From: Chromatiales bacterium
Lineage (GTDB): Bacteria > Pseudomonadota > Gammaproteobacteria > Chromatiales > Chromatiaceae
Length of the DNA stretch: 6,509 nucleotides
Assembly (NCBI GenBank): GCA_024639625.1
Contig: JAHEIA010000186.1
Span: forward strand, 1-6,509
Reading direction: 5' to 3'
Shown here one piece after another: positions 5,778-6,509 of this stretch (the stretch's first letter is position 1; every line of letters begins with the position of its first letter). A model generated the notes under the pieces. It ran no database searches. It worked only from the letters and a program-made list of their open reading frames with translations, and was not told the DNA's origin. Position numbers and translations under genes: made by a program.

Positions 5778-6509
5778 ATGGATCCGGTGGAACTCAGCAT
5801 CTTCGTCAGCCGCATGGAGGCGGTTTGCGACGAAATGGGGGCGGTACTGCGTAACGCCGCGTTCTCGCCCAATATCCGTGATCGCTTGGATTTCTCCTGC
5901 GCCGTGTTTGACCAAAACGGGGAGCTTTGCGCCCAGGCTGCGCACATCCCGGTGCATCTCGGCAGCATGGCCTACGCGATGCGCGGGATCGTTAGTCAAC
6001 TGGGCTGGGAGCCCGGGGACATGGCGATCCTCAATGACCCTTTCCTCGGCGGTACCCATCTGCCGGATGTGACCGTGATTGCCCCCTTGTTTGCCGGAAG
6101 AGAATTGGCGGCCTTCGTCGTCAATCGAGCGCATCACGCGGATATCGGTGCGGAGTCTCCCGGCTCGATGCCGATATCGTCCACGCTCGCGGAAGAGGGG
6201 CGGGTCATCCGCCCGGTGCACTTGTTGCGGCGCGGCAAGATCGACCGGACGCTGTTGCGTTCGATTGCGGGCGACACCCGCAACCCGGGGGAATCCTTCG
6301 GCGATTTCGCAGCGCAAGTCAGCGCCAACCGGAGCGGGCTGCGGAGGCTCTCCGCGCTGATTGAGAGTGACGGTTTGCCGGTTTTTCGCAGCGGGTTGGC
6401 AGCCCTCAACGAGTACGGAGAGCGGTTGGCGCTGCAGACCCTGAGCGCGATTCCGGACGGCGAATATCATTTCGCCGACCTAATGGACGACGACGGGCAG
6501 GGCAGCGAA
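5778..6509 (+). CDS. Hydantoinase B/oxoprolinase family protein, N-terminal part (3' end outside window)
   Basis: The frame is open to the window edge: 244 codons of a family usually 500-600 residues long. HyuB-type proteins pair with a HyuA-type ATP-dependent partner to hydrolyse N-methylhydantoin or 5-oxoproline; relatives form acetone or acetophenone carboxylases, so the substrate cannot be named. Visible family blocks are DPVELSIFVSRMEAVCDEMG at 2-21, SPNIRDRLDFSCAVFD at 30-45, IPVHLGSM at 57-64, NDPFLGGTHLPDV at 86-98, and RAHHADIGAESPGSMP at 117-132, where most relatives have GG in place of GA after the isoleucine. No signal peptide. The ATG at 5778 begins at the usual family N-terminus but has only a weak ribosome site; an in-frame GTG at 5748 would add ten residues. 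The partner subunit is not in the window and may lie downstream. Divergent from sodB. Confidence 0.88.
   Translation, partial: MDPVELSIFVSRMEAVCDEMGAVLRNAAFSPNIRDRLDFSCAVFDQNGELCAQAAHIPVHLGSMAYAMRGIVSQLGWEPGDMAILNDPFLGGTHLPDVTVIAPLFAGRELAAFVVNRAHHADIGAESPGSMPISSTLAEEGRVIRPVHLLRRGKIDRTLLRSIAGDTRNPGESFGDFAAQVSANRSGLRRLSALIESDGLPVFRSGLAALNEYGERLALQTLSAIPDGEYHFADLMDDDGQGSE

Noticed and set aside
5613..6470. Long minus-strand open frame of 285 codons opposite the hydantoinase B-type gene
   Set aside because: It lies antisense to a clearly recognisable gene, shows no recognisable motif, and is the sort of long antisense frame expected in GC-rich coding DNA.

Overview
The window looks like ordinary chromosomal DNA from a GC-rich proteobacterium, most likely a gammaproteobacterium. 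The reasons are a YgiM-type SH3b/coiled-coil/anchor protein, a SodB that follows the E. coli iron enzyme almost position for position in its recognisable blocks, and the argD-argF order. I see no transposase, integrase, phage gene, CRISPR array, tRNA or rRNA. All but one of the recognisable genes belong to well-known housekeeping families. I could not support an undescribed multi-gene system here. The least routine items are a secreted alpha-crystallin-like protein and a run of strong inverted repeats between sodB and argD.

Layout. Bases 1-839 (+) are the 3' half of ilvD (dihydroxy-acid dehydratase, branched-chain amino acid synthesis), cut by the window edge. It converges on a minus-strand gene (942-1433) for an exported small-heat-shock-like protein. 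After a 197-base gap come three minus-strand genes, transcribed in the order argD (3358-4533), argF (2394-3323), SH3-domain protein (1631-2299). argD and argF are 34 bases apart and very probably form an arginine-biosynthesis operon. The SH3 gene lies 94 bases further on and may be co-transcribed. The 468 bases upstream of argD (4534-5001) hold no convincing gene but contain several hairpins, a 12-base perfect palindrome and a possible argD promoter.

Next is sodB on the minus strand (5002-5583), a complete iron superoxide dismutase with all four metal ligands. It has a good sigma70-like promoter about 110 bases upstream of the start codon and a Fur-box-like stretch in the leader. Divergent from it, a plus-strand gene begins at about 5778 and runs off the window at 6509. 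It is the N-terminal part of a hydantoinase B/oxoprolinase-type subunit.

The genes do not form one pathway. ArgD makes N-acetylornithine and ArgF converts ornithine to citrulline, so those two work together. IlvD and SodB share iron dependence, one through an Fe-S cluster and one through mononuclear Fe, but nothing in the layout couples them. Several automatic start sites were moved inward on the basis of Shine-Dalgarno positions and family N-termini (argD, sodB, SH3 protein).
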